From Thermosaccharophagus gerlachensis (GTDB lineage Bacteria; Armatimonadota; Fervidibacteria; Fervidibacterales; Thermosaccharophagaceae), in contig JBGOEV010000031.1 in the NCBI GenBank assembly GCA_041538025.1, positions 1 to 30,934 of the forward strand: a stretch of DNA of 30,934 nt, written 5' to 3'. How positions within the stretch are numbered: position 1 is the stretch's first letter; each line of letters opens with the position of its first letter. The notes under the pieces are model-generated. The model worked only from the letters and a program-made list of their open reading frames with translations, was not told the DNA's origin and made no database searches. A program made the position numbers and the translations under genes. This document shows positions 1 through 8,108 of this stretch, piece by piece.

Positions 1-664
1 GGTTGCGGTCTCCCCTTCTCGTCTCATGCTTTTTGTGGGGCGTTGTCAAGCGTGCGGTGAAACTGACACGCTTGGGTTTATCGGAAGTGATGCGAATGAC
101 GAGGGCTTGGTCAACAGCGGAGACGAACATCTCACGCTCAAAAGTCACATCGCCGATTCGGTAACGGATGCGGGCAATTGCTTCTTCCAAGTCCAACTCA
201 CGGCGGTAATCTTGCGGCTCATCACCGTGTAGAAATTCCAACCACAGGTCGCAAAGGGGTTGATATGCCATCAAGCGCCTAAACGGTGCGTAGGTCCTGT
301 CACCCACTTTGAGCACACCCATCATGAACTGGTCAGCAATTCGCTCGGCTTCACGATACTTACCTTCAAAGACAAGTCGGCGAACTTCATTTAAGTGTTG
401 GAGAGCATCGGGATTTGTCGGGTCATAGGGATAGCCAGACCACATCGTATCTTCGTTCAGTTGCAACCTTTCTTTTGCGACGCCACCGAAAACCATCGCC
501 CCCAGCCTACCGTTGCCCAATGGCAATGCCTCGTTCCAGTTACGGGCAGGTTGCCGATACCAAAGAACCCACTTTCGTCCCTCAACTTCTTCTGCGCTCA
601 ACTCAACCATCCCCTTCACCACCATCACCACCAAGCACAATTTTAAAAAGTCTCGTGCTTTCAT
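1..664 (-). CDS. GH95 family glycosidase (alpha-L-fucosidase-like), 5' part only
   Basis: An open frame of 221 codons runs from an ATG at 664, behind GAGGTGG, off the left edge of the window. Residues 1-25 or so form a hydrophobic, signal-peptide-like stretch. The N-terminal beta-sandwich motifs of glycoside hydrolase family 95 follow: WNEALPLGNGRLGAMVFGG, RLQLNEDTMWSG, a segment rich in NPDAL, then DYRRELDLEEAIARIRY and FEREMFVSAVDQALVIRI. Family members are usually 700-800 residues and remove terminal alpha-1,2-L-fucose (some act on L-galactose) from plant or host glycans. The catalytic (alpha/alpha)6 barrel would lie outside the window, so activity cannot be judged. The weak signal suggests export to the periplasm or outside. 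It is divergent from the DUF3343 gene. The family call is from recognised motifs; the substrate is inference. Confidence 0.9.
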   Translation of the reverse strand, partial: MKARDFLKLCLVVMVVKGMVELSAEEVEGRKWVLWYRQPARNWNEALPLGNGRLGAMVFGGVAKERLQLNEDTMWSGYPYDPTNPDALQHLNEVRRLVFEGKYREAERIADQFMMGVLKVGDRTYAPFRRLMAYQPLCDLWLEFLHGDEPQDYRRELDLEEAIARIRYRIGDVTFEREMFVSAVDQALVIRITSDKPKRVSFTARLTTPHKKHETRRGDRN

Positions 665-728
665 ACCGAACCACCTCGCATCAAAAGCGTAATCATGTTT
701 AGCTCACCGCAAGTGGAGAGCGACACCT

Positions 729-757
729 CTACACTTGCTCCTTCCTCCGATATAATT
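729..757 (+). promoter_or_regulatory. Probable sigma-70 promoter of the DUF3343 gene
   Basis: TCTACA (729-734, 4 of 6 to TTGACA) and a perfect TATAAT (752-757) are separated by 17 bp. The start codon of the next gene lies about 70 bp downstream. Called by eye. Confidence 0.5.
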
Positions 758-831
758 GTTTGTGCAACGAAATTGCTTTTCGCTTCAAATCCACTGCAAC
801 ATGCGGAAGCAGATGAATGGGGAGAGCGGAT

Positions 832-1116
832 GTGAAAGTATGCATTATTACCTTTCCAACAACGCATCATGTGTTGCATGCTGAAAAGCTGTTGCGGTCT
901 GCAAACATTGATGTAGAGCTTATTCCGGTGCCACGGCATATTTCCTCTGATTGTGGGATTTGCATAAAGCTGCATTGCATGTATCTGGATAAAGCCCTTA
1001 CATTGCTTCGTGCTGATGGTGTAAGCTACGAGGATGCCTGTGAGATAGATGTTTCCTCTACCACACCGCTTTGGCGCTTGCTTTCTCGCCGTAAGGCAGA
1101 TAGCACAAATGGCTAA
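832..1116 (+). CDS. DUF3343 family protein (putative Se/S carrier-like)
   Basis: A protein of about 94 residues that opens with VKVCIITFPTTHHVLHAEKL and contains IPVPRHISSDCGICIKL, the two signatures of DUF3343/PF11823. Family members are small and ferredoxin-like and carry a conserved Cys pair (here in CGIC). They have been proposed to act as carriers of selenium or sulfur, by analogy with YedF/TusA-like partners; no reaction is proven. GTG 832 was chosen because the family normally begins right at the KV-ITFPTTH strand and GGGGAGA lies about 7 bp upstream. An ATG at 817 would add five residues. The next gene follows with its own promoter-like sequence, so co-transcription is uncertain. No selenium genes are seen nearby. 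Confidence 0.8.
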   Translation: MKVCIITFPTTHHVLHAEKLLRSANIDVELIPVPRHISSDCGICIKLHCMYLDKALTLLRADGVSYEDACEIDVSSTTPLWRLLSRRKADSTNG

Positions 1117-1120
1117 GCCT

Positions 1121-1129
1121 TGATATAAT
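1121..1129 (+). promoter_or_regulatory. Extended -10 promoter candidate of the nuclease-domain gene
   Basis: TGATATAAT is a perfect extended -10 element (TGnTATAAT) about 45 bp before the start codon at 1175. No convincing -35 box is visible, which is usual for this promoter class. Confidence 0.5.
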
Positions 1130-1174
1130 GCGATGTAGAATACGCACATCAAACCAAATGAAGTGGTGAGGCAC

Positions 1175-1633
1175 ATGCTTGAAATGCAAATTGAGACAGT
1201 GGCAAGGGATCCTTTCAACAACCATGTCGTCATATTGCGTGAATTAGATGGGAACCGTGTTCTACCGATCTGGATAGGCACTGCGGAAGCACTTGCTATA
1301 GCACTTGAATTGCGCGGTGAAAAGCCACCTCGTCCATTAACACATGACCTTATGCGCAACATCCTTGATGAATTAGGCGTGCGTGTTGTGCGTGTCGTCA
1401 TCCACGATCTTGTAGACCGCACATACTATGCATACATTACACTTGAGACACCATTTGGTGTGCGCGAAATTGACTCTCGCCCAAGCGATGCACTTGCACT
1501 CGCATTACGCACAAACGCACCAGTTTACATAAGCGGCAATGTCATAGACTCGCTTATTTCTATAACGAGCGAGGAAGACGATGATTGGGAACGCTTCCAA
1601 AGGTTGATTGACGAACTTGAGGAAGAAACATGA
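1175..1633 (+). CDS. Bifunctional nuclease (BFN/DUF151) domain protein
   Basis: A protein of 152 residues matching the BFN domain (PF02577) almost end to end: VILRELDGNRVLPIWIGTAE, EALAIALEL, RPLTHDLMRNIL, VVIHDLVDRTYYAYI and EIDSRPSDALALALR. The family takes its name from a plant protein with DNase and RNase activity. Bacterial members are widespread single-domain cytoplasmic proteins of mostly unknown role, and some resemble a Thermotoga protein of known fold. ATG 1175 is preferred. A GTG at 1163 is also in frame, and the ATG at 1184 has better spacing to GGTGAGG. The C-terminal tail (EEDDDWERFQRLIDELEEE) is acidic. The gene runs convergently into the aldo/keto reductase gene with 34 bp between the stops. 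Confidence 0.88.
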   Translation: MLEMQIETVARDPFNNHVVILRELDGNRVLPIWIGTAEALAIALELRGEKPPRPLTHDLMRNILDELGVRVVRVVIHDLVDRTYYAYITLETPFGVREIDSRPSDALALALRTNAPVYISGNVIDSLISITSEEDDDWERFQRLIDELEEET

Positions 1634-1667
1634 AGAGGCTCTACTGACTAACCTTAAGCTCAACACA

Positions 1668-2612
1668 TCAAACGATAAAGAGTGCATTCTCAACGCACAC
1701 AGAAATGCATGCACCACAAAGTGTGCATTTGCCATCCTCAAATTTTATGCCCTCCTCAAGGACAAAGGCATGATACGGACATGCCTGAACACAGCTACCA
1801 CACTCTGTGCACCAATCAGCGATCAGCAACCTTTTTCCCAACTCACCCTTTTCAAACTCTACATCCAGTTTCCCTTCAACAAAAGCCACGATGCTCTTCA
1901 CTTCTTCAACACTTGTTGCACCAATGCAAATGAAGTCCACAAGTTCATGCGTCAGTGGGAACTTAAGCGCTTCTTTCCACACACGAAAGAAAGCCCCGCC
2001 ACCTATGGTTTTGAATGCACAAACAAATTTGTTGTTTGCTTTGGCTTCCATAAGTGCTTCAATCATCATGTGTATATCGCCATCGTATATGCCCATCCCA
2101 AATTTGTTGAACGGGACTTGAACGATCTCCAACTCATTAAGAGTTGCTGCAAGCTTTACGCCCTCAACTGTGTGTGTTGATATGCCCAAAGCGTGCACCA
2201 CACCCATATCTTTCGCTTCAAGTAAATACTTCCAAGCGCCCTCACGAAGCTCAAAATCTTTCACACCACGCACATCGTGCAACATGTAGACATCAATGTA
2301 TTCTCTTTCAAACCCGATTAAGCTCTCGGCAAGCGCAGCTTCCATCTCCTCATAAGTGCGAACCCTTGATTTATCTACAACGGCAACTTGTGGCACATGT
2401 TCTTCTTCAAGCATTTTAAGTGCTGTAGCCACAATGTTGTGACCATCATACTCTGAACTGCAATCAAATGTGTTTATTCCGAGTGAGATGGCACAGGTGA
2501 CAACATCAACTACTGCATCAACTGACTGGCAGATTTGCAGTTGTCCAATTTGAAGCATCCCGAGCCATACCTGAGATAACTCAAGCTTCTCACCAACCTT
2601 CAATTGCTTCAT
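1668..2612 (-). CDS. Aldo/keto reductase with C-terminal 2[4Fe-4S] ferredoxin domain
   Basis: A protein of 314 residues. The first 250 or so form an AKR TIM barrel carrying the expected tetrad: Asp50 and Tyr55 (NTFDCSSEYDG), Lys81 (VVDKS) and His112 (YMLHDV). The last 50 residues hold two 4Fe-4S motifs, CTECGSCVQACP (Cys 268, 271, 274, 278) and CTLCGACISVC (Cys 296, 299, 302, 306). AKR proteins reduce carbonyls with NAD(P)H. In this fused group, common in anaerobes and thermophiles, the clusters presumably pass electrons to or from the active site; the substrate is unknown. ATG 2612 is chosen because the barrel begins there and GGTGAT lies upstream. An ATG at 2672 would add 20 Pro/Ser-rich residues and has no ribosome binding site. 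Divergent from the Gfo/Idh/MocA gene. Confidence 0.87.
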   Translation of the reverse strand: MKQLKVGEKLELSQVWLGMLQIGQLQICQSVDAVVDVVTCAISLGINTFDCSSEYDGHNIVATALKMLEEEHVPQVAVVDKSRVRTYEEMEAALAESLIGFEREYIDVYMLHDVRGVKDFELREGAWKYLLEAKDMGVVHALGISTHTVEGVKLAATLNELEIVQVPFNKFGMGIYDGDIHMMIEALMEAKANNKFVCAFKTIGGGAFFRVWKEALKFPLTHELVDFICIGATSVEEVKSIVAFVEGKLDVEFEKGELGKRLLIADWCTECGSCVQACPYHAFVLEEGIKFEDGKCTLCGACISVCVENALFIV

Positions 2613-2834
2613 CCCTATATCACCGAGCGATACGCTGGATGGTGGGGGCTGCGAATTCAAGTTTGCCAGCATCGTGGTGTAAATGAAAATTAAGCACCGT
2701 TAGATAGAGAAGGCATTGGTGCGATATTAATGTAAGTAGCCAGTTGAGGTGGATACCACACAGGTGGTGGACAGTTCAAACCGATGTAGTGTTTTGCTGT
2801 AGTTGCCCATATCTAACTTGGGGGTGATGAAGCG

Positions 2835-4028
2835 ATGGAGAAAGTGCGTGTTGGTATAGTTGGTGTTGGGCTTGCTGGGAGATTTCACTACGATGCCTAT
2901 GCGACGATACCTCAGGCTGAAGTTGTTGCCGTCGCATCAAAGCATTTAGAGCGAGCCGAAGAGTTCGCAAGGAAGCGTGGCATACCGGATGCCTACGACG
3001 ATTATAGGAAATTGCTTGAGCGCAAGGATATTCACATGATTGATGTGTGCACACCAAATCACCTCCACAAGCAGATATGCATTGAAGCTGCCCAAGCAGG
3101 TAAACACATCGTCTGCGAGAAACCGCTGACTGGCTATTTTGGTGAGGACATACCTGAAGAAGTAGAACTCATAGGGCATGTGGTGCCAAAGAAAGAAATG
3201 TTTGAGAAGGCTGTAGCTAACGCTGAGGAAATAAAGAAGGCAGTGAACGAAGCTGGTGTTAAATTCACTTACGCCGAGAATTGGGTTTATGCTCCACCGA
3301 TACAAAAGGCAAAACGACTCCTTGAGGCATCAAAGGGGACTGTCCTCTTTATAAGAGCTGAAGAAGCGCATAGCGGTTCTGCTTCACCGTTCTCGTTCAA
3401 GTGGCGCACTTGTGGAGGTGGAGCGCTTCTGCGGTTGGGATCACACCCAATAGGTGGAGTCCTTTACCTAAAGCAATGTGAAGGCATCCTCAAGTATGGT
3501 AAGCCGATTAGACCGACGGCAGTATTTGCGCAAGTAGCCGACCTAACACAGCTTGAGGGCTTCAAACAAGAGGAACGACATTTCCTCGTTACAGGGTGGC
3601 AGGATGTTGAGAACTGGAGTATGGCTGTGATTGATTTTGAAGATGGCTCGAAGGCTGTCATTTTCGCCAACGATTGCTGTCTTGGCGGAGTTTACGACCA
3701 CATGGAGATATATGCATCAAACTGTCGCATCAAATTGAACATGAACCCAAACAATGTATGCGTCGCCTATACACCATCGCCTGACACTTTCGCTGATGAA
3801 TACATCGTTGAGAAGATTGAGACAAAAGCTGGTTGGACATTCCCAAGCGTTAATGAAGATTTCCTTCGTGGCTATCCACAAGAAATGCAAGACGCTGTTA
3901 AAGCAGTCCTTGAGCCAGACTATCAACCCCTATCGGGCATTGAATTAGCTGTTGATGTGGTGCGCGTCATTTATGCCGGTTATGCTTCCGCTGAGGAAGG
4001 ACGCAAAGTTGAGCTGAGACAGCAATAG
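2835..4028 (+). CDS. Gfo/Idh/MocA family oxidoreductase
   Basis: A protein of 397 residues. The N-terminal Rossmann fold has GVGLAG (residues 10-15), followed by DVCTPNHLHKQICIEAAQAG and the family EKP signature (95-97), whose Lys contacts NAD(P) and substrate. The C-terminal alpha/beta domain binds the substrate, typically a sugar, inositol or sugar acid that is oxidised at one hydroxyl. Residues 101-123 or so, just after EKP, look like a short insertion compared with the usual fold, where the helix follows directly. The ATG lies behind GGGGGTGATG. No operon partner is adjacent, but a xylose-isomerase-like TIM barrel of the kind often paired with this family occurs 18 kb away. The substrate cannot be read from the sequence. 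Confidence 0.88.
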   Translation: MEKVRVGIVGVGLAGRFHYDAYATIPQAEVVAVASKHLERAEEFARKRGIPDAYDDYRKLLERKDIHMIDVCTPNHLHKQICIEAAQAGKHIVCEKPLTGYFGEDIPEEVELIGHVVPKKEMFEKAVANAEEIKKAVNEAGVKFTYAENWVYAPPIQKAKRLLEASKGTVLFIRAEEAHSGSASPFSFKWRTCGGGALLRLGSHPIGGVLYLKQCEGILKYGKPIRPTAVFAQVADLTQLEGFKQEERHFLVTGWQDVENWSMAVIDFEDGSKAVIFANDCCLGGVYDHMEIYASNCRIKLNMNPNNVCVAYTPSPDTFADEYIVEKIETKAGWTFPSVNEDFLRGYPQEMQDAVKAVLEPDYQPLSGIELAVDVVRVIYAGYASAEEGRKVELRQQ

Positions 4029-4062
4029 GCTTTTAATCGCTACGGCGCAAACATTTGCTTGC

Positions 4063-5529
4063 TCAAGTTGAACATCTTTTTGCCCTAAGGTTCTCTCTGA
4101 TCCACATGGCACACTTTTTCAAACGACGCACACACGCGTCCTTCCCTACAACTTCCATCAGTTCAAACAAGCCGGGACCCACAGTTTTACCTGTCACAGC
4201 TACCCTTGTTGGATGGATGATATGCGCAGCTTGAATATTTCGTTCTGAAGCAAGCTTTCGCAATGTGCTCTCAACAGTTTTAGCGTCAAACTGCTCAAGC
4301 CCTTCTAAACGAATTGCAAGCTCTTCAAGAAGCTCATCAACGCCTTCTTTTGTTAGCCACTTTTGGACGCCACCAGAATCATACTCAACAGGTTCGCGGA
4401 AGAAAAAGTCACACAGCGATGGTGCTTCTGAAAGCAGCTTCATCCTGTCTCGCACAAGTTCAATTGAACGCTCAACAAGCTTTGCTTCTGACTCGCTTGG
4501 GGTATCGCTGATCAAGTTGGCATCACGCAAGTATGGCATGCATAACTTCGTTAGCCTTTTTATGTCACACATGCGTATGTATTGCGAGTTCATCCAGAGC
4601 AACTTCTCAAAGTTGAAGATAGCCCCGCTTGGCTTAACATGCGTTATATCAAATCGCTCAATCAGCTCATCTCTGCTAAAAATCTCCTCGCCTTCAAGAC
4701 CGCCGGGTGACCAACCGAGCAACGCGAGGAAGTTAAACATAGCCTCTGGCAATATGCCTATCTTGCGATATTCAAGTAAGCTCGTCGCGCCATGGCGCTT
4801 TGAAAGTTTGCTTCTGTCGCTCCCGAGCAAAAGTGGCAGATGCGCAAAGCGTGGCACTTCATATCCAAGGGCAGTGTAAAGGTGGATTTGGCGAGGTGTG
4901 TTTGGGATGTGGTCTTCACCGCGAATGACATGCGTTATGCGCATGTGGTGATCATCAACTACACACGCGAAGTTGTATGTTGGGAATCCATCCGACTTCA
5001 AGATGACGAAGTCATCAAGCTCTTCATTTCGGACACTTATCTCACCTCTGACCAAATCGTAGAAGCTTATCTCACCTTCAATCGGCATTGCGAACCTAAG
5101 GACATACTTTCGTCCTTCCCTCATCAATCTCTTCCTATCAGACTCATCCAACTGCCTGCAATGCCTATCATACTTTGGTGCCATACCTTGCGAAAGCATA
5201 TACTTGCGTCTTTCCTCAAGCTCTTCAGGTGTGCAAAAGCATTGATATGCCTTGCCTTCCTCAAGGAGACGTTGCGCCTCATCTCTGTAAAGTTGAAGCC
5301 TCTGTGACTGGTAGATTGGCTCTTCATCCCAGTCTAAACCGAGCCACATTAACCCCTCAAGTATCTGTTCAACGAACTCGGGTTTTGAGCGTTCTCTGTC
5401 AGTATCCTCAATGCGCAGTAAGAAACAGCCACCATGTTTTCTTGCAAAGAGCCAATTGAAAAGGGCAGTGCGTGCAGTGCCAACATGTAACGCACCAGTT
5501 GGCGCAGGCGCTATACGAACGCGCACCAT
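4063..5529 (-). CDS. gltX: Glutamyl-tRNA synthetase (class I)
   Basis: A protein of 488 residues that charges tRNA-Glu (and tRNA-Gln if the enzyme is non-discriminating) in the cytoplasm. Class I motifs are clear: the HIGH box as HVGT (residues 15-18) after RIAPAPTG, and the KMSKS box as KLSKR (241-245). Other hallmarks are RIEDTDRER, YNFACVVDDHHMRITHVIRGEDH and NTPRQIHLYTALG. Cys97, Cys99 and Cys124 could form part of the zinc site known from some GluRS enzymes. The C-terminal anticodon-binding region is about 170 residues, giving the normal family length. ATG 5529 follows GGTGGTGAAG and starts directly at the first strand; an upstream in-frame ATG at 5598 would add an unlikely 23-residue tail. 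A GatCAB or GlnRS gene to settle specificity is not in the window. Confidence 0.96.
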   Translation of the reverse strand: MVRVRIAPAPTGALHVGTARTALFNWLFARKHGGCFLLRIEDTDRERSKPEFVEQILEGLMWLGLDWDEEPIYQSQRLQLYRDEAQRLLEEGKAYQCFCTPEELEERRKYMLSQGMAPKYDRHCRQLDESDRKRLMREGRKYVLRFAMPIEGEISFYDLVRGEISVRNEELDDFVILKSDGFPTYNFACVVDDHHMRITHVIRGEDHIPNTPRQIHLYTALGYEVPRFAHLPLLLGSDRSKLSKRHGATSLLEYRKIGILPEAMFNFLALLGWSPGGLEGEEIFSRDELIERFDITHVKPSGAIFNFEKLLWMNSQYIRMCDIKRLTKLCMPYLRDANLISDTPSESEAKLVERSIELVRDRMKLLSEAPSLCDFFFREPVEYDSGGVQKWLTKEGVDELLEELAIRLEGLEQFDAKTVESTLRKLASERNIQAAHIIHPTRVAVTGKTVGPGLFELMEVVGKDACVRRLKKCAMWIRENLRAKRCST

Positions 5530-5723
5530 AAGCTTCACCACCGTGCAAGAGCATAGCACAACCCTAAAATTAACCACGCTTCTGGAGAAGTTACACACCG
5601 TCCCACATTGGAGAACGAAACAACTGCCAATATTATTTTTCGCTCACTTGAGGAACAAAAAGCCCTTCCTCAATATCCAGCGGCTACGGCTTTGGTAGCA
5701 GTTGATAGCGATGTAAATACAAA

Positions 5724-5771
5724 GTGACGCTGTCCAAAGGCAACTTCACCGTTGCCCTCAGCCAGCGTCAC
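5724..5771 (-). terminator. Nested inverted repeat downstream of the prepilin gene, probable terminator
   Basis: On the + strand GTGACGCTG (5724-5732) is the exact complement of CAGCGTCAC (5763-5771). Inside it GGCAAC (5739-5744) pairs with GTTGCC (5751-5756). Read on the - strand, the hairpin starts about 30 nt after the prepilin stop and is followed by TTTGTATTT, so it may end that transcript. The internal bulges are larger than in a typical intrinsic terminator. Confidence 0.5.
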
Positions 5772-5801
5772 ATAATTTGCACCCGTTGGATGGCTCAGTT
5801 G

Positions 5802-6431
5802 TTAGTCTTCCTGAAGCGTCCAATAGCGTTGCTCTGCGACTTTCTCAGAACGCATATACTTTACATGCCCATCATACCAAAGCACGTTTATCCCATCAAA
5901 GTGCCGATTCACATCTCGGTCTGTTGGGTCGTATTGTGGGTATGATGATTGCTGTGACTGGTGTGATATTATGGTTTTATTAAGTGTATCTGCATAGTCT
6001 GGTGCATCAAACACTATAAGCGTGTTAGAGGGGTCTTCAAAGTCTGAGTCATGCCAGCCGGTGCCTGAATTGCCGGTCTGTGTGTCTGTAAGTATAGCCA
6101 TCACATAGCCACCCGAATCATCAGGTTCTCTTATTTCCCATCTTGCTCTGCTTGGGCATGTGAAGATCTGGGTGTTCTTGTGGTAAGGCTTCAGGAGCAA
6201 CGCCCATGACTCTGTTGCACCTTGATCTGGACCGGGCACATTTATGAGGTCGAAGTCCTCAAGATACATCTTCATAGCCAACCCAATCTGCTTAAGGTTA
6301 GACTGGCAGCTTGCCGAACGCCCCTTCTCACGAGCTCGTGAGAAGACAGGGAACAGAATCGCTGCCAGTATCGCTATTATGGTGATCACCACTAACAGCT
6401 CAATTAGAGTGAACGCCTTATCTCGCCTCAT
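5802..6431 (-). CDS. Prepilin-like protein with N-methylation signal and H-X9-DG C-terminal motif (DUF1559-type)
   Basis: A protein of 209 residues. MRRDKA is followed by the type IV pilin signature FTLIELLVVITIIAILAAIL, with cleavage and N-methylation expected before the Phe. Ala rather than the usual Gly sits at -1, as in many members of this group. The hydrophobic helix leads into RAREKGRSASCQSNLKQIGL and ends in HFDGINVLWYDGHVKYMRS, the H-X9-DG motif. Such pseudopilins occur in many copies per genome in Planctomycetota, Armatimonadota and related phyla. They are thought to be exported by type II secretion/type IV pilus machinery, but their role is unknown. No secretion genes are nearby. 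The ATG lies 10 bp behind GGAGG. A nested inverted repeat follows the gene. Confidence 0.92.
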   Translation of the reverse strand: MRRDKAFTLIELLVVITIIAILAAILFPVFSRAREKGRSASCQSNLKQIGLAMKMYLEDFDLINVPGPDQGATESWALLLKPYHKNTQIFTCPSRARWEIREPDDSGGYVMAILTDTQTGNSGTGWHDSDFEDPSNTLIVFDAPDYADTLNKTIISHQSQQSSYPQYDPTDRDVNRHFDGINVLWYDGHVKYMRSEKVAEQRYWTLQED

Positions 6432-6480
6432 CTCTCATGCGCCTCCTTTTTAAAGGATGTGCAGTGTTATCACTCGTGCT

Positions 6481-6616
6481 TCATGGTTCAAACTCGCCAA
6501 TGGTTACCTTTGCTTCCTCAAGTGTTTCTTTGTCCTCTTCACATCACCTCCTCGTGAGCTTGCTCATCAATGCGTAACCACTTCACTTTATACCACATTA
6601 TTTGGGTGTCGTTCAT
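6481..6616 (-). pseudogene. Possible small gene with a one-base frameshift
   Basis: Two short reading frames abut in a 330-bp gene-free stretch. The first runs from ATG 6616 (or 6598) through WYKVKWLRIDEQAHEEVM to TGA at 6541-6539. Skipping the single base at 6541 continues as EEDKETLEEAKVTIGEFEP to a TGA at 6481. Both halves are acidic and look like parts of one 38-44 residue protein. There is no good ribosome binding site and no family was recognised, so chance is possible. Within the same stretch GGAGGTGAT precedes a GTG-started 12-codon frame. Confidence 0.25.
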
Positions 6617-6762
6617 TTTGACACTGCCACCACACCTATGGTTGCAATCATGCTGTCTCCTCAAAGAACACTTGATGGCTGCGAGAGCATCTTCCCCGCA
6701 ATGCCATAATTTAACTGTGAGCAGTTGCAAGTGATACAACTTGCCTGTTGGAGGTGTTCAAC

Positions 6763-7995
6763 ATGCCAAAGCTTGCGATAGCTGGTGGAGGACCAATCCG
6801 CAAAGATGGTTGGAATATTCCTTGGCCACAGCAAGCAGGTAGAGAACTTGAATTGCTCAAGGAGGTTGTCAACTCAACACATTGGGGGACAAGAGGACCT
6901 AAGGTGGTTGAATTTGAGGAGCGCTTTGCGAATGCACATGGATGCAAGTATGGTGTTGCAGTGACAAGCGGAACCATTGCGCTTCAACTTGCATTAGAGG
7001 CTGTAGGTGTTGAACCGGGCGATGAGGTTATCATACCACCATATACATTCGTTGCGACAGCGACATGCGCTGTCAAAATAGGTGCTGTGCCAGTCTTCGC
7101 TGATATAGAGCCAGACACCTACAACATAGATGCAAGCTCAATTGAAGCCCACATAACAGAACGCACGAAGGCAATCATACCGGTGCACATAGGTGGACGC
7201 CCTGCTGATATGGATGCAGTTATGGATGTGGCAAAGAGGCATAATCTGCGCGTTGTTGAGGATTGTGCGCAGGCTCATACTGCATCTTGGCGTGGCAAGC
7301 CGGTTGGCTCAATAGGTGATGCAGGTTGTTTCTCCTTCCAGAACTCAAAGAACATCTCTGCTGGTGAGGGTGGGATCATCATCACGAATGACGAATCGGT
7401 TTACACAACCGCATGGTCACTCCACAATGTTGGGAGGCGCCCTGGTGGTGAATGGTATGAGCACCCGATAATGGGTGGCAATTACAGGATGACGGAGTGG
7501 CAAGCTGCAGTCTTGCTTGCCCAACTTGAGCGCATGGAAGAGTGGGCTCGGAAGCGAGAAGACAATGCAAACTATCTACGCAAACTGCTTTCAGGGGTTG
7601 ACGGTGTGTTACTGCCAAAAGATGATGAGAGGGTCACAAGGAATGCGTATCACCTCTTCATCTTCAGGCTTGAGCTAAACAAGTTTGGAGGCGCAACAAA
7701 ACATCAAGTTGCTAAAGCGGTTCAAAGCGAAGGCATACCTCTATCGCCCGGCTACTCACGCCCACTTTACCGTGAGCTTGTCTTCCTTGAATATCTCCCG
7801 AGGCACTTTGAGAAACTGCTCGGACGAAAAGTTGATTACTCAAATGTGCATTTGCCCGTTACCGAAGAAGTGGTTGAAACGGCTGTCTGGTTACCTCAAT
7901 GGGTTTTCCTTGCCGAAGAGAAAGACATGGAGGACATAGCAAAGGCGATTGATAAGGTGCGCACACATGCTGAGGAACTCAAATCAGCATGTTGA
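6763..7995 (+). CDS. DegT/DnrJ/EryC1/StrS family PLP aminotransferase
   Basis: A protein of 410 residues. It has the family's N-terminal WGTRGPKVVEFEERFA region, VTSGTIALQLALEA (cofactor phosphate binding), DEVIIPPYTFVATA, VVEDCAQAH (Asp167 against the pyridine nitrogen) and FSFQNSKNISAGEGG with the probable PLP lysine Lys196. Members transfer an amino group to keto-sugars, or to related cyclitol substrates for antibiotics and cell-surface sugars; the substrate here is unknown. The lack of a sugar pathway beside it gives no help. ATG 6763 lies six bases behind a perfect GGAGGTG (6750-6756), so the TTG at 6748 overlapping that site is not the start. Divergent from the prepilin gene across a 330-bp spacer. 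Confidence 0.93.
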   Translation: MPKLAIAGGGPIRKDGWNIPWPQQAGRELELLKEVVNSTHWGTRGPKVVEFEERFANAHGCKYGVAVTSGTIALQLALEAVGVEPGDEVIIPPYTFVATATCAVKIGAVPVFADIEPDTYNIDASSIEAHITERTKAIIPVHIGGRPADMDAVMDVAKRHNLRVVEDCAQAHTASWRGKPVGSIGDAGCFSFQNSKNISAGEGGIIITNDESVYTTAWSLHNVGRRPGGEWYEHPIMGGNYRMTEWQAAVLLAQLERMEEWARKREDNANYLRKLLSGVDGVLLPKDDERVTRNAYHLFIFRLELNKFGGATKHQVAKAVQSEGIPLSPGYSRPLYRELVFLEYLPRHFEKLLGRKVDYSNVHLPVTEEVVETAVWLPQWVFLAEEKDMEDIAKAIDKVRTHAEELKSAC

Positions 7996-8044
7996 GTTGC
8001 AGAAAGAGGAAATTTAAGCCTCAAAGCATGAACTAAGGGCAACA

Positions 8045-8056
8045 GAGTTGCAACTC
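8045..8056. promoter_or_regulatory. Palindrome upstream of hdrC, operator candidate
   Basis: GAGTTGCAACTC is a perfect 12-bp palindrome about 50 bp before hdrC. Its half, GAGTTGCA, also occurs at 7994-8001 across the stop codon of the preceding gene. This could be a repressor site, but chance is not excluded. Confidence 0.3.
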
Positions 8057-8108
8057 CATTCAAAAGCAGAAAGCAGGTTCACATAACCCGATGGAGAGGC
8101 GATCCAGG

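Noticed and set aside
617..640. Repeated cac/acc triplets, like a small simple repeat
   Set aside because: They code for Val-rich residues of the GH95 signal peptide on the - strand and are not a separate element.
661..1422. 253-codon frame on the - strand
   Set aside because: It lies antisense to the DUF3343 and nuclease-domain genes, both of which have clear family motifs. Its own translation has no recognisable pattern.
6485..6496. tRNA T-loop-like GGTTCAAACTC
   Set aside because: No matching acceptor, D or anticodon stems could be built around it.
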